Shown here piece by piece: positions 36,587 through 45,338 of a stretch of DNA of 64,000 nucleotides. The position numbers were made by a program, and so were the translations under genes. The stretch is taken from assembly GCF_002845745.1 (NCBI RefSeq), contig NZ_PIUM01000027.1, positions 1 through 64,000 of the forward strand. The letters run 5' to 3'. The notes beneath the pieces were generated by a model. That model did no database searches, was not told the origin of the DNA, and saw only the letters and a program-made list of their open reading frames with translations. The stretch comes from Telmatospirillum siberiense. GTDB lineage: Bacteria > Pseudomonadota > Alphaproteobacteria > Rhodospirillales > Magnetospirillaceae. How positions within the stretch are numbered: position 1 is the first letter of the stretch; the number at the start of each line of letters is the position of its first letter.

Positions 36587-37519
36587 TCAGCGCAGAGAGG
36601 CCGGCCCCGAGGAAAGGGCCGCGATGACGCTTTCGACATCGAGCGCCGCCAGATCATTCCGGCGGAGCACGCTCACCAGCCCGCGCGGCGCGCAGAGAGC
36701 GGGGTCCGAATCGGCCGAAAACAACACCACCGCCGGACATCCCGCCGCGGCGATCAGATGCATGGGCCCCGTATCGTTGCCCACCGCCCCGGCCGCGCCG
36801 TGGGCCAGGACGATGATGTCGGTGAAACTCGTCTGACCCATCAGGGATTTCGCGGCCGGACAAGCGGTCATGACCGCCTCGATCTGTTCCTCGTCGTCGC
36901 GGGTACCCAACAGCACCGGAACGACACCCCTTTCCGCCAGATGGGCCGCGACGCGGGCGAAGCGCTCGGCCGGCCAGCGTTTGCCCGGGCGGTGCGGCGC
37001 GCCGCCCGGCGCGATCAGGCCATAGCGCTCCGGCAGGTCGAAGCGCGCCACGTCGGCCTTGGCCCACGACAGATCGGCCGCCTTCGTCTGGGGAATACCA
37101 GCCATGACGAGCTGCTCGGCCTGCCGCTCGATGGTGTGCATCAGATCGCGGTCGGGATTGGCGTGGGGGGCCGAGCAATTATGAGCGATCCCCGACCATG
37201 GCGGATCGCCCATGATATGAAAGTAGGAGGAACTGCGGTCCGACGTCTGCAGGTCGTAAACCATGTCGAATTTGACCGACCGCAATTTCTTGCGCAGACG
37301 CATCAATGCCGCCACCTCCCACGGACGGGGGCGGGAATCGACCCAGATTTCGTCGAAATAGGGGCTTTGCTCGGCCAGGGCGACGAATGGCTTGGTCGTC
37401 AAAAGCGTGATCTTAGCCGTCGGGTGATGGGACCGAATGGTGGCGAACGGCCCCATCGCCTGGACGAAATCGCCCAGGGCGGACAACTTGATCACGAGGA
37501 CGCGTTTTGCTCCGTCCAT
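36587..37519 (-). CDS. Glycosyltransferase family 9 (heptosyltransferase-like)
   Basis: A 310-residue GT9 enzyme that probably adds a heptose to the LPS inner core from ADP-heptose. The N-terminus VLVIKLSALGDFVQAMGPFATIR (about 7-29) and GNDTGPMHLIAAAGCPAVVLF (about 250-270) are family hallmarks; SALGD and GPMHLA-type motifs bind the nucleotide sugar. ATG at 37519 (MDGAKRVLVIK) fits the family N-terminus; GGAGAGCGAAACGGG precedes it. It overlaps the end of the upstream GT4 gene by 28 nt, so the two form one unit. Confidence 0.9.
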   Translation of the reverse strand: MDGAKRVLVIKLSALGDFVQAMGPFATIRSHHPTAKITLLTTKPFVALAEQSPYFDEIWVDSRPRPWEVAALMRLRKKLRSVKFDMVYDLQTSDRSSSYFHIMGDPPWSGIAHNCSAPHANPDRDLMHTIERQAEQLVMAGIPQTKAADLSWAKADVARFDLPERYGLIAPGGAPHRPGKRWPAERFARVAAHLAERGVVPVLLGTRDDEEQIEAVMTACPAAKSLMGQTSFTDIIVLAHGAAGAVGNDTGPMHLIAAAGCPAVVLFSADSDPALCAPRGLVSVLRRNDLAALDVESVIAALSSGPASLR

Positions 37520-38721
37520 CCCGTTTCGCTCTCCGCCGGAAGGCCGTCGATGACCTCGTCGTAAACACCCAGGGTCCGCGCGCACATCAATTCGCGGGTG
37601 AAGTTCTCCCGCACGAACCTGATCGCCACCTCGGCCCTGGATTCCCGCTCGTCCGGACCGATGGCGAGGGCCGCGTCCAAGGCCTGGGCCAACGCCGCCG
37701 GATTACCGGGCGGGACGAGCGTGCCGGTCTGCCCGTCGAGAACGTTCTCGCGGGCCGCGCCGTTGTTGGTCGCCACCACGGGCCGTCCCATGGCCTGACC
37801 CTCGACGATGACGCGACCGAAGGCTTCGGGATCGGTCGATGCCGAAACCACCACATCGGTCAGCATATAGGCCGCCGGCATGTCGTTGCAGTCGCCGACG
37901 ATATGGACGACGTCGGTCAAACCCCGCCGCTCGACCAGCGACTTCAGTTCATCGGTATAGGCGTCGCGCCCCTGATCGGAACCGACCAGAAGACAGCGCA
38001 CGTCGCGCCGCCCCAGCATGGCCAGCGCCTCGATCAGCACGGTCTGCCCCTTCCAGCGCGTCAACCGCCCCGGCAGCATGATCACCGGATAGCCGTCCGG
38101 CAGGCGCCAGCGTTGAGCCAGTTGGATGATGCGCTCCTGGCTGACCCGGGCCGGATCGAAGCGCGACAGATCGACGCCCCGGTGTACGACGCGGATCTTG
38201 TTGGGGTCGGCGTGATAGACCGACTGCATGTGATCGGCGATGAAGTGACTGATGGCGATCACCCGTTCGCCCCTGGTCATCACCGCGTTATAAGCGTTCT
38301 TGAGCCCCAGCATGCCTAAATTGTAGGTGCCATGGAACGTGGTCAGGAAATGCGCTCCGGTCTTTTTCGCCGCGTAAAAGGCGCTCCAGGCCGGAGCGCG
38401 CGAGCGCGCATGGACCACATCGACCCCATAGTGACGGATCACCGCCTCCAGGCGGCCGATGTTGGCGCGCATGACCAGGGGATTCTTGCTGTGCAGCGGA
38501 AGCTGGATATGCTTGGCTCCCAAGCGGTCCAGCTCACGCACCATATGTCCGCCATTGGAGGCGACCAGGGACGTCCACCCCGCCTCGACCAAGGCGCCCG
38601 CCACATCGATGGTGCCGCGCTCGACGCCGCCGGTCACCAGTGACGGCAAGACTTGCAGCACCACCTTTCGGCGTTCACTCTGCGGTGAAACGGCAATGGT
38701 ATCGTTATCTTCTGAAGACAT
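37492..38721 (-). CDS. Glycosyltransferase family 4
   Basis: A 409-residue GT-B glycosyltransferase for LPS core or another envelope glycan. The N-terminal acceptor domain has VLQVLPSLVTGGVERGTIDVA (about 21-41). The C-terminal donor domain carries MLPGRLTRWKGQTVLIEALAML and the catalytic EX7E-type segment STDPEAFGRVIVEGQAMGRPVVATNNGA (about 300-327). It is upstream of and overlapping the GT9 gene, and divergent from the alpha/beta hydrolase (15 bp between starts). hldE, which makes the heptose donor, is elsewhere in this window, consistent with a complete LPS core pathway. Confidence 0.9.
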   Translation of the reverse strand: MSSEDNDTIAVSPQSERRKVVLQVLPSLVTGGVERGTIDVAGALVEAGWTSLVASNGGHMVRELDRLGAKHIQLPLHSKNPLVMRANIGRLEAVIRHYGVDVVHARSRAPAWSAFYAAKKTGAHFLTTFHGTYNLGMLGLKNAYNAVMTRGERVIAISHFIADHMQSVYHADPNKIRVVHRGVDLSRFDPARVSQERIIQLAQRWRLPDGYPVIMLPGRLTRWKGQTVLIEALAMLGRRDVRCLLVGSDQGRDAYTDELKSLVERRGLTDVVHIVGDCNDMPAAYMLTDVVVSASTDPEAFGRVIVEGQAMGRPVVATNNGAARENVLDGQTGTLVPPGNPAALAQALDAALAIGPDERESRAEVAIRFVRENFTRELMCARTLGVYDEVIDGLPAESETGWTEQNASS

Positions 38722-38736
38722 TCCGAACTTGGGAAA

Positions 38737-39534
38737 ATGGAAATGACGGATAATGAGAAGGCGGCTCCGACCACCGGAACGGCCGGGATATTAGCACGGG
38801 GCGGCGACACCACAATCGCATACAGCAAACTCGCCGGAAAAAACCCCGGGATCGTTTTCCTGCACGGCTTCAAATCCGACAAATCGGGAAGCAAAGCCCT
38901 GGCTCTCGAAGAATTCTGCCGGCGGCGCGGCCAGGCTTTCGTCCGTTTCGACGCCACCGGGCATGGGGAAAGTTCCGGCCGTTTCGAAGACGGCACCATC
39001 GGCCAGTGGGCCGACGACGCCGTGGCCGTCCTCGATTCCCTGACCGAGGGTCCCCAGATTCTGGTGGGATCGAGCATGGGGGGATGGCTGATGCTGTTGG
39101 CCGCCCTCGCCCGGCGGGACCGCGTCGCCGGGCTTCTGGGCCTGGCGGCGGCACCCGATTTCACCGAGGAACTGATCTTCGACGCCTTCAGCCTTGAGCA
39201 GAAGCAGACGCTGCTGCGGGAGAGCCGGGTGCTGATCGACGATGCCTACGGCGAAGCCCCCTACTCGATCAGCCGGAGATTGATCGAGGACGGCCGGCAG
39301 CATCTTCTTCTGCATGGCCCGATCAATCTCACCTGCCCGATCCGCCTGATCCACGGCCAGAAGGACGAGGACGTGCCCTGGCGCACCGCGCTCCGCCTGC
39401 AGGAGCATCTGATCTCCGACGACGTCGAGGTGACCATCGTCAAGTCATCCTCCCACCGGCTGAGCGAACCCCACGACATGGAACGGATGGAAGCGGTTCT
39501 GGAAGGATTGCTGCGAAAGGTCGAGAACAGTTGA
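38737..39534 (+). CDS. Alpha/beta hydrolase (ABHD10-like thioesterase/esterase)
   Basis: A 265-residue serine hydrolase. The nucleophile elbow is GSSMGG (about 109-114); the oxyanion segment is VFLHGFKSDKSGSKA (about 40-54); the acid and histidine are likely Asp in GQKDEDVPW and His in SSSHRLSEP (about 236-244). The fold and FARFDATGHGESSG-like region (here FVRFDATGHGESSG) match ABHD10/palmitoyl-thioesterase-like proteins common in alphaproteobacteria. An alternative start at 38743 removes two residues. The intracellular substrate is unknown. Confidence 0.85.
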   Translation: MEMTDNEKAAPTTGTAGILARGGDTTIAYSKLAGKNPGIVFLHGFKSDKSGSKALALEEFCRRRGQAFVRFDATGHGESSGRFEDGTIGQWADDAVAVLDSLTEGPQILVGSSMGGWLMLLAALARRDRVAGLLGLAAAPDFTEELIFDAFSLEQKQTLLRESRVLIDDAYGEAPYSISRRLIEDGRQHLLLHGPINLTCPIRLIHGQKDEDVPWRTALRLQEHLISDDVEVTIVKSSSHRLSEPHDMERMEAVLEGLLRKVENS

Positions 39535-39561
39535 GGGCGGTCAGGAGCGGACGCCGTTTCC

Positions 39562-40422
39562 TCACTCCGCCAATGCCCGCAACCCCTCGCGATAGGTGGG
39601 ATAGCGCAAGGCGACGCCCAGATCCCGCTTGATGCGATCGTTGCGCACTCTCCGGTTGTCGGCCCAGAAGCTTTGCGCCATGGGCGAGAGGACCGCCTGA
39701 TCGAAAGGCGTTTCGGGGGGAGGCGGAACACCCAGCAAGTCGCAGGCGAAGGCGATCACGTCCTGGGGCGGCGCCGCCTCGTCGTCGCAGACATTGTAGA
39801 CGCTTCCCGGCGCCGGTTTTGCCATCGACACCTGCAAGACGCCAGCGATGTCCTCGACATGGATGCGGCTGAACACCTGGCCCGGTTTGACGATCCTGCG
39901 GGCACGGCCGGAACGCACCTCGTCCAAGGCCGAACGGCCCGGCCCATAGATGCCCGCCAGGCGGAACAGGTGGGTCGGCAGGCCGGATCCCCGCCACAGA
40001 TCGAGCCACGCGGCCTCGGCATTGACCCGATGCCAGGACCGGGACGCCGTCGGCCGCAGGGGAGAGGTTTCGTCCACCCAGCCGCCGCCATGGTCACCAT
40101 AGACGCCGGTGGTCGACAAATAACCGATCCAGGACAGCCCCGCACCCGCCGCCAGAATGGCCGGACGGGCCAGATCGAGAACCGGATCGCCGTCGGCGTC
40201 CGGCGGCACCGAGGAAAGGATATGCGTCGCCCCGGCCAGGGCGCCGCCCGGCAGGCCATGCTGCCGGTCGAAACGGAAAGTCTCGAAGCCCTGGTTTGCC
40301 AGATAGGCCAGCCGGTCCGTCTCGCGGGCGGTTCCGGCGATTTGCCAACCGGCCGCCCGGCAATGGCGGGCCAACACCTCGGCGCTGTAGCCGAGACCGA
40401 AGCAGAAGAGACGGGGCTGCAT
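39562..40422 (-). CDS. SDR/NAD-dependent epimerase family protein (YeeZ-like)
   Basis: A 286-residue atypical short-chain dehydrogenase. The glycine-rich segment FCFGLGYSAEVLARH (about 5-19) binds NAD(P), YLSTTGVYGDHGGGWVDE (about 92-109) carries the usual YxxT/S-like region, and the C-terminal half has RLAGIYGPGRSALDEVRSG and NVCDDE. Typical of the YeeZ group, whose substrate is unknown. ATG at 40422 has AAGGA 5 nt upstream; longer in-frame upstream starts are low-complexity and overlap the divergent TPR gene. It is convergent with the alpha/beta hydrolase. Confidence 0.82.
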   Translation of the reverse strand: MQPRLFCFGLGYSAEVLARHCRAAGWQIAGTARETDRLAYLANQGFETFRFDRQHGLPGGALAGATHILSSVPPDADGDPVLDLARPAILAAGAGLSWIGYLSTTGVYGDHGGGWVDETSPLRPTASRSWHRVNAEAAWLDLWRGSGLPTHLFRLAGIYGPGRSALDEVRSGRARRIVKPGQVFSRIHVEDIAGVLQVSMAKPAPGSVYNVCDDEAAPPQDVIAFACDLLGVPPPPETPFDQAVLSPMAQSFWADNRRVRNDRIKRDLGVALRYPTYREGLRALAE

Positions 40423-40487
40423 GGCGGTCCTTGCAATCTGGGACATTTGGACGGACTGTACCGCCGTTAGCCAATCAGGAACAAGAT

Positions 40488-41321
40488 ATGCCCAGACGCC
40501 TTTTACTGGTTCTCGCCCTGGTGGCCGCCCAGAGTCTTTGCCTGCCGGCCGCCGGCAAGGACGCGGCGGGACCGAAAGCCGGAAACTCGACGTCGGGCGC
40601 CGCCACGCCCAACACCGCCCCCCGCGGGAACGGGGAGGGCATCGACAACATCGCCCAATACAAGCATTGCATCGCCCTCGCCCGCCAAAAGCCCGAGGAA
40701 GGTTGGGAAGAGGCACTGGCCTGGGGCAGCCTGGGCGGCGGCGAACCGGCGCGACATTGTGCCGCCATCGCCCTGATCGGCCTCAGACAGTTCGAGGAAG
40801 GCGCCAGCCGCCTGGAGGATCTGGCGGCGGCCAGCCACGGTGACGCCAAACTGCGCGCCGGTATGCTGGCCCAGGCCGGGCAGGCCTGGCTGCTGGCGAA
40901 AAATCCCGAACGGGCCAATGCCGCCCAGACCGCGGCCCTGAAACTGGTCCCCGACGCGCCGGACCTGCTGGTGGACCGTTCGGAAAGCCTGGCCGCGGCG
41001 CAAAATTACAAGGATGCTTTGGCCGACCTCAACCGGGCGCTCCAGATCGCTCCCGACCGGGTCGACGCGCTGACCTTCCGCGCGACGGCCAAACGCTACG
41101 TCGACGATCGCTCCGGAGCCGAAACCGATATCGCCCGGGCCTTGAAGCTCGATCCGCTCTATCAGGACGCCTGGCTGGAAAACGGCATCCTCAAGCGCCT
41201 GGCCGGCGACGAGGGTCAGGCCCGGCAGGCCTGGCTCAAGGTCCTGGAGATCGCCCCCAATTCCCCGGCGGCCGATCTGGCGCGGCGCAACATCGAACTT
41301 CTGGACGTGAAGGATCGGTGA
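40488..41321 (+). CDS. Exported tetratricopeptide-repeat protein
   Basis: A 277-residue periplasmic protein. MPRRLLLVLALVAAQSLCLPAAG is a Sec signal peptide. A Gly/Asn linker follows, then about six TPR-like helix pairs from residue 58 to 275 (for example YKDALADLNRALQIAPDRVDALTFRATAKRYVD and QAWLKVLEIAPNSPAADLARRN). AGGA lies about 9 nt before the ATG. Its stop overlaps a second small ATG frame at the head of the leuA leader region, so leuA leader transcription may start within or after this gene. It probably acts as a scaffold for an envelope complex; partner unknown. Confidence 0.85.
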   Translation: MPRRLLLVLALVAAQSLCLPAAGKDAAGPKAGNSTSGAATPNTAPRGNGEGIDNIAQYKHCIALARQKPEEGWEEALAWGSLGGGEPARHCAAIALIGLRQFEEGASRLEDLAAASHGDAKLRAGMLAQAGQAWLLAKNPERANAAQTAALKLVPDAPDLLVDRSESLAAAQNYKDALADLNRALQIAPDRVDALTFRATAKRYVDDRSGAETDIARALKLDPLYQDAWLENGILKRLAGDEGQARQAWLKVLEIAPNSPAADLARRNIELLDVKDR

Positions 41322-41337
41322 TGCTAATGATTATCGC

Positions 41338-41463
41338 ATGAACGTACGGATTACCCAGCAGGCGCTTCTGCGACTTCTTGGCCCGGCCTCCCTAGGAGAC
41401 CGGGACAGTGTCGTTGGTGTTGCGTTTGTGGAGTCTGCCGTTCATGGGATCCCGCTTTTCTAA
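41338..41463 (+). CDS. Putative leucine leader peptide of leuA
   Basis: A 41-codon frame in the 280 bp leader of leuA. It has the cluster ALLRLLGPASL (four Leu in five codons, 41368-41382) and a later valine group (SVVGVAFV). The stop at 41461-41463 lies 33 nt before an intrinsic terminator. This is the layout of a branched-chain amino-acid attenuator. No close Shine-Dalgarno is seen before its ATG. A second tiny frame, MLMIIA (41321-41341), overlaps the upstream stop. Confidence 0.5.
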   Translation: MNVRITQQALLRLLGPASLGDRDSVVGVAFVESAVHGIPLF

Positions 41464-41495
41464 GCTTTTCATCACAAAGTCAGAACATTGCCCCT

Positions 41496-41523
41496 TCAGC
41501 CGAGAACGTCGGCTGAGGCTTTT
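41496..41523 (+). terminator. Attenuator terminator upstream of leuA
   Basis: TCAGCCGA-GAACG-TCGGCTGA followed by GGCTTTTG: a perfect 8 bp stem with a short U-tract, about 80 nt before leuA and after the Leu-rich leader frame. It would terminate when leucine is plentiful; the anti-terminator pairing was not resolved. Confidence 0.65.
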
Positions 41524-41601
41524 GCGCGTCCGGCATCTGGCGCGACTTTGACGCGGCTTCTCCCCCGATCCACCCAATCCGCATTTCGAGGAGTCACGAC
41601 G

Positions 41602-43266
41602 ATGAACAAGATGCCTTTCGACAAATACCGCGCTTTCACTCCCATTTCGCTGCCCGACCGGCAATGGCCGAACCGCGCCGTCACCACTGCCCCCATCTGG
41701 TGCAGCGTCGATCTGCGCGACGGCAACCAGGCCTTGATCGAACCGATGAGCCCGGACGCCAAGCGCCGCATGTTCGAACTGCTGCTGGAGATGGGGTTCA
41801 AGGAGATCGAGGTCGGTTTCCCCGCCGCCTCGCAGACCGATTTCGATTTTCTGCGGCTGCTGATCGACGAGAAGCTGATCCCCGACGACGTCACCATCCA
41901 GGTGCTGACCCAATCGCGCGAACATCTGATCCGGCGGACCTTCGAGGCCATCAAGGGCGCCCGCAAGGCCATCGTGCATCTCTACAATTCGACGTCCGAG
42001 CTGCAACGGCGCGTGGTGTTCGGCGCCGATCGCGAGGCGGTTACCGGCATCGCCGTGACCGGCACGAAACTGATCAGGGATCTGGCCGACCAGATGACCG
42101 GCACCGAGGTCGTTTTCCAGTATTCTCCCGAAAGCTTCACCGGCACCGAGCTGGATTACGCCGTGGAAATCACCGAGGCGGTGATGGCGGCATGGGGCCC
42201 CACTCCGGAAAAGCGGATGATCGTCAATCTGCCGGCCACCGTCGAAATGGCGACGCCCAACATCTACGCCGACCAGATCGAATGGTTTTGCCGCCACATC
42301 AAGGATCGACGGAACATCATCGTCAGCATTCATCCGCATAACGATCGCGGCACCGGGGTAGCGGCGGCCGAGCTGGCCTTGATGGCCGGCGGCGAACGCA
42401 TCGAGGGGACGCTGTTCGGCAATGGCGAACGCACGGGCAACGTCGATGTCGTCACCATGGCGATGAATTTGATGACCCAGGGCGTCGACCCCGAACTGCG
42501 CCTGTCCGATATCAACCGGATCATCGAAGTCTCGCAGGAATGTACGCAGATCCCGGTGCATCCCCGGCATCCCTACGCCGGCAGCCTGGTTTTCACCGCC
42601 TTTTCCGGATCCCATCAGGACGCCATCAAGAAGGGTTTGTCCGCCCTGCGCCAATCGGGCGCCAATTTCTGGGAAGTTCCTTATCTGCCGGTCGATCCCG
42701 CCGACCTGGGCCGTTCCTACGAAGCGGTGATCCGCATCAACAGCCAATCCGGCAAGGGCGGCATCGCCTATCTCCTCGAACAGGAATTCGGCCTGATCCT
42801 GCCGCGCGCCTTGCAGGTGGAATTCGCCCAGGTGGTGCAGCGCCGCGCCGACGCCAGCGGGAAAGAATTGTCCGCCGCCGAGATATGGAAACATTTCGAG
42901 GAGGAATTCCTGAAGGCCGACCATCCCGTCTCCTTGATTTCCCATAAATTCGAACATCACGGGGAAAATGAGGACGGCGTGATGACCGCCACCGTGGAGA
43001 ACGGGGTCTCCCGGCACACCGTCAAGGGGCGGGGCAACGGGCCGATCGACGCCTTCATCGACGGCCTGAAGGCAATCGGGATCAAGGTCCAGCTGGTCGA
43101 TTATCACGAACATGCGGTGGGTCGCGGCGCCAACGCCAAGGCCGTCGCCTATGTCGAAATCACCGGCCGGGACGGCACCTTGTCGGGGGTCGGGATGGAC
43201 GAGGACATCGTCGCCGCTTCGCTGAAGGCGGTGATCTCGGCCATCAATCGCCGCGAAAGGCGATGA
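41602..43266 (+). CDS. leuA: 2-isopropylmalate synthase
   Basis: Condenses acetyl-CoA with 2-oxoisovalerate in the first committed step of leucine synthesis. The 554-residue protein is the longer actinobacterial/alphaproteobacterial type (TIGR00970-like). The HMGL-like TIM barrel has SVDLRDGNQALIEPMSP (about 35-51) and the metal motif SIHPHNDRG (about 245-253), ending near 360. A linker and the C-terminal LeuA allosteric domain (about 440-550, GVSRHTVKGRGNGPIDAFIDGLK) bind the feedback inhibitor leucine. ATG at 41602 has GAGGAG about 9-12 nt upstream. It follows a leader with a terminator, so transcription attenuation is likely. Confidence 0.96.
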   Translation: MNKMPFDKYRAFTPISLPDRQWPNRAVTTAPIWCSVDLRDGNQALIEPMSPDAKRRMFELLLEMGFKEIEVGFPAASQTDFDFLRLLIDEKLIPDDVTIQVLTQSREHLIRRTFEAIKGARKAIVHLYNSTSELQRRVVFGADREAVTGIAVTGTKLIRDLADQMTGTEVVFQYSPESFTGTELDYAVEITEAVMAAWGPTPEKRMIVNLPATVEMATPNIYADQIEWFCRHIKDRRNIIVSIHPHNDRGTGVAAAELALMAGGERIEGTLFGNGERTGNVDVVTMAMNLMTQGVDPELRLSDINRIIEVSQECTQIPVHPRHPYAGSLVFTAFSGSHQDAIKKGLSALRQSGANFWEVPYLPVDPADLGRSYEAVIRINSQSGKGGIAYLLEQEFGLILPRALQVEFAQVVQRRADASGKELSAAEIWKHFEEEFLKADHPVSLISHKFEHHGENEDGVMTATVENGVSRHTVKGRGNGPIDAFIDGLKAIGIKVQLVDYHEHAVGRGANAKAVAYVEITGRDGTLSGVGMDEDIVAASLKAVISAINRRERR

Positions 43267-43601
43267 TCGGATCGCGGTGCCGGGGTCACGCGGAACCGGC
43301 ACCGCGATAGCTTGAGAGTCTAGATGTAGGGTGAACCTTATCTTACAACCGCAATAAAGAGTGGAACAGGTGCAAGAAACGGCCTAGGTTATTCAACGGC
43401 AACTCTATTGGAGGCATGCCCAGCCCATGGGTCGCGTCTATCTTTGCCCACCCTTTGTCCATATCGTGGCACGCCGCGACGCGACGCCCCGTCTTCCAAC
43501 GACACCGTCATGCATCCCGGTGCCGTTTTCTTCCGAACCACCTCTCGTCAAGCCTCCCTTCGTGGAGGCTTTTTGTTTTTTCGTACCGTGAGGAGCTGTT
43601 C
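43267..43601 (+). other. phoH leader region with strong terminator; possible small RNA
   Basis: No gene I can name. An intrinsic terminator, AGCCTCC-CTTCGT-GGAGGCT-TTTTGTTTTT (43551-43580), lies only 22 nt before the phoH start, with GAGGAG of phoH directly after it. Upstream is a purine-rich site, TTGGAGGC (43408-43415), followed by two overlapping ATG frames. Either a short RNA ends here or phoH is controlled by an attenuator. The frame from ATG 43416 runs in phase into phoH. Confidence 0.4.
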
Positions 43602-44342
43602 ATGGCCAAGCGTCCCCGTCAAGCCGTCCAGCCGAGATCAGAAACCAACGTCCACCCTCTTTATGGCAGTGCCTCGCAAGGGAGATGGAATCCCCTTGGC
43701 GAAGAACAGCGAGATCAGAGCTATGTGAAGAAAGTCCGGCCGCAAAGCGACAACCAGCGCGCCCTGCTGGAAGCTCTGGAGGAGAAAAATCTCACCCTGG
43801 CCCTCGGCCCGGCCGGAACCGGCAAGACCTATCTGGCCATTTCGGCTGCCGTGGAGGCCCTCGAGGAAGGTCGGATCGGTCGCATCGTCCTCTCCCGTCC
43901 GGCCGTCGAAGCCGGCGAAAGCCTTGGATTTCTGCCGGGTGATCTGCAGGAGAAACTGGCGCCCTATCTGCGCCCCCTCTATGACGCGCTCTCCGATCGC
44001 CTGGGGGGCAAACGCCTGAAAGGATGCCTGGCCGACGGCTCGATCGAGATCGCCCCCGTCGCCTACATGCGCGGACGTACCCTCAACAACGCCTTCGTCG
44101 TCATCGACGAGGCGCAGAACTGCACCTACGGACAGATCAAGATGCTGCTGACGCGTCTCGGCTGGCATTCGACCATGGTCCTGACCGGCGACCCCGACCA
44201 GACGGATCTGCTGCCGGGCATGTCGGGTCTCGCCGACATCGCCCAGCGCCTCTCGGTGCTGCCCGAAGTCGCCGTGGTCACGCTGACCGACCGCGACATC
44301 GTGCGCCATCCCTTGGTCGGAGCCATGCTGACGGTCCTTTGA
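43602..44342 (+). CDS. phoH: PhoH family P-loop ATPase
   Basis: A 246-residue cytosolic ATPase of the PhoH family, often linked to RNA metabolism and phosphate or stress response. Walker A is LGPAGTGKTYLA (about 68-79), Walker B FVVIDEAQNCT (about 165-175), and the conserved SRPAVEAGESLGFLPGDLQEK (about 99-119) and LTGDPDQTDL motifs are present. There is no KH or PIN domain. ATG at 43602 has AGGAG 8 nt upstream and starts MAKRPRQ, the common N-terminus of this short type. A terminator precedes it, and a 19 bp perfect hairpin lies 70 nt after its stop. Confidence 0.93.
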   Translation: MAKRPRQAVQPRSETNVHPLYGSASQGRWNPLGEEQRDQSYVKKVRPQSDNQRALLEALEEKNLTLALGPAGTGKTYLAISAAVEALEEGRIGRIVLSRPAVEAGESLGFLPGDLQEKLAPYLRPLYDALSDRLGGKRLKGCLADGSIEIAPVAYMRGRTLNNAFVVIDEAQNCTYGQIKMLLTRLGWHSTMVLTGDPDQTDLLPGMSGLADIAQRLSVLPEVAVVTLTDRDIVRHPLVGAMLTVL

Positions 44343-44411
44343 TCGGGAGGATCAGGACCGTCAGTTAAACACCCGAGCCCGCCGGAGCGGGACGGACATG
44401 TCATATGAAGT

Positions 44412-44460
44412 CGTGGGGTTCGTTCGGAAACGACGCTGTTCTTTCCGAACGAACCCCACG
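44412..44460. repeat. 19 bp perfect hairpin between phoH and the extensin-like gene
   Basis: Arms 44412-44430 and 44442-44460 are perfectly complementary (CGTGGGGTTCGTTCGGAAA and its complement) around an 11 nt loop. It lies between two convergent genes and has no U-tract on either strand. No other copy of its sequence is seen in this window. Confidence 0.75.
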
Positions 44461-44476
44461 GCCGTTCGTCACCGCC

Positions 44477-45112
44477 TCAGTAGCCGCATAATTTGTGCGG
44501 ACCGATGTCCAAATGCAGATGGTCGCGGTGTTCGATGTTGCGGTTGGGGGTCAGCACCACGCTGAACATCGGGCAGGCCCCCTGCGCCACCTGATGGAGA
44601 AATTCGCTTTTGGCGCCATTTCCGCGCCAGTCCCGCAGGACGGAGATGACGGTTCCATCGGCCAGCTCGAAGCCGGTGATATCCAACGCCCGACCGAAGG
44701 AATGCTGGGAAAGCCGCTCGGGACGTCCACCGACCTCGCCTCGGCAATTGTAGCTGCCGGCATTCGACATCTTGCGCACCGTCTGACCAAAATTACGCTG
44801 CGCGGCCGGTTGCACCACCCGGGTTTCAAAATCCCAGATCGCCGTCGCCAGGGGACAGGCCATCATGGTCTTGCGGTTCCATTCGATGGCCGACCGGTCG
44901 ACGCGCACCGCCTGTTCGATGCCGCATCCCTCGGGCGAGGTCCAATCCCGGAGACGCTCATAAAAAATATGCTTCTGGTCGAGCCCGCGCATGCAGGCGG
45001 CGGCGGAATCCATAGGCGGAGGCGAAGACGACGGACGCGGTGCCGAGGAACATGCGCCAACAGCGCAAACCCCCAGTCCGACAAGCAGAAAACGCTGGAA
45101 CCAGCCCCGCAA
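44477..45112 (-). CDS. Extensin-like lipoprotein (M15-type peptidase fold)
   Basis: A 211-residue exported protein with a lipobox (VCAVGAC-SS, about 15-23), then a Pro/Ser-rich linker and the Extensin-like_C domain (PF06904-type, about 40-211). Likely metal-site residues are in SQHSFGRALDITGFELADG (about 140-158) and HRDHLHLDIGPH (about 195-206), a DD-carboxypeptidase-like His/Asp/His arrangement. Five or more cysteines (ACMRGL, EGCGIE, NCRGE, GACPMF, LCGY) suggest disulfides in the periplasm. It probably trims peptidoglycan peptides. It is convergent with phoH. Confidence 0.85.
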   Translation of the reverse strand: MRGWFQRFLLVGLGVCAVGACSSAPRPSSSPPPMDSAAACMRGLDQKHIFYERLRDWTSPEGCGIEQAVRVDRSAIEWNRKTMMACPLATAIWDFETRVVQPAAQRNFGQTVRKMSNAGSYNCRGEVGGRPERLSQHSFGRALDITGFELADGTVISVLRDWRGNGAKSEFLHQVAQGACPMFSVVLTPNRNIEHRDHLHLDIGPHKLCGY

Positions 45113-45338
45113 AATGATCTCCCGAAGATGGAAACACTCCCATGGATCCGCTAAGCTCGGGCTTCGAAATATAGCCCGAAGAAGATGCCTATTGTCCAGA
45201 CCGGACGCAGGGTTCCGACTTGAATACGATCCCTTGCCAGCGTAGTCTGAAAAAATTCAAATCAGCGCAGAAAACGTCGACAATATTTACAAAAATTTCC
45301 GAGATTTAAAACCAACAGCCGAAATATGATATAATCAT

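Noticed and set aside
45330-45335. TATAAT hexamer just before the HAD-UbiA gene
   Set aside because: As a -10 box it would place transcription start inside or after the ATG at 45339, and no -35 element is at the right distance.
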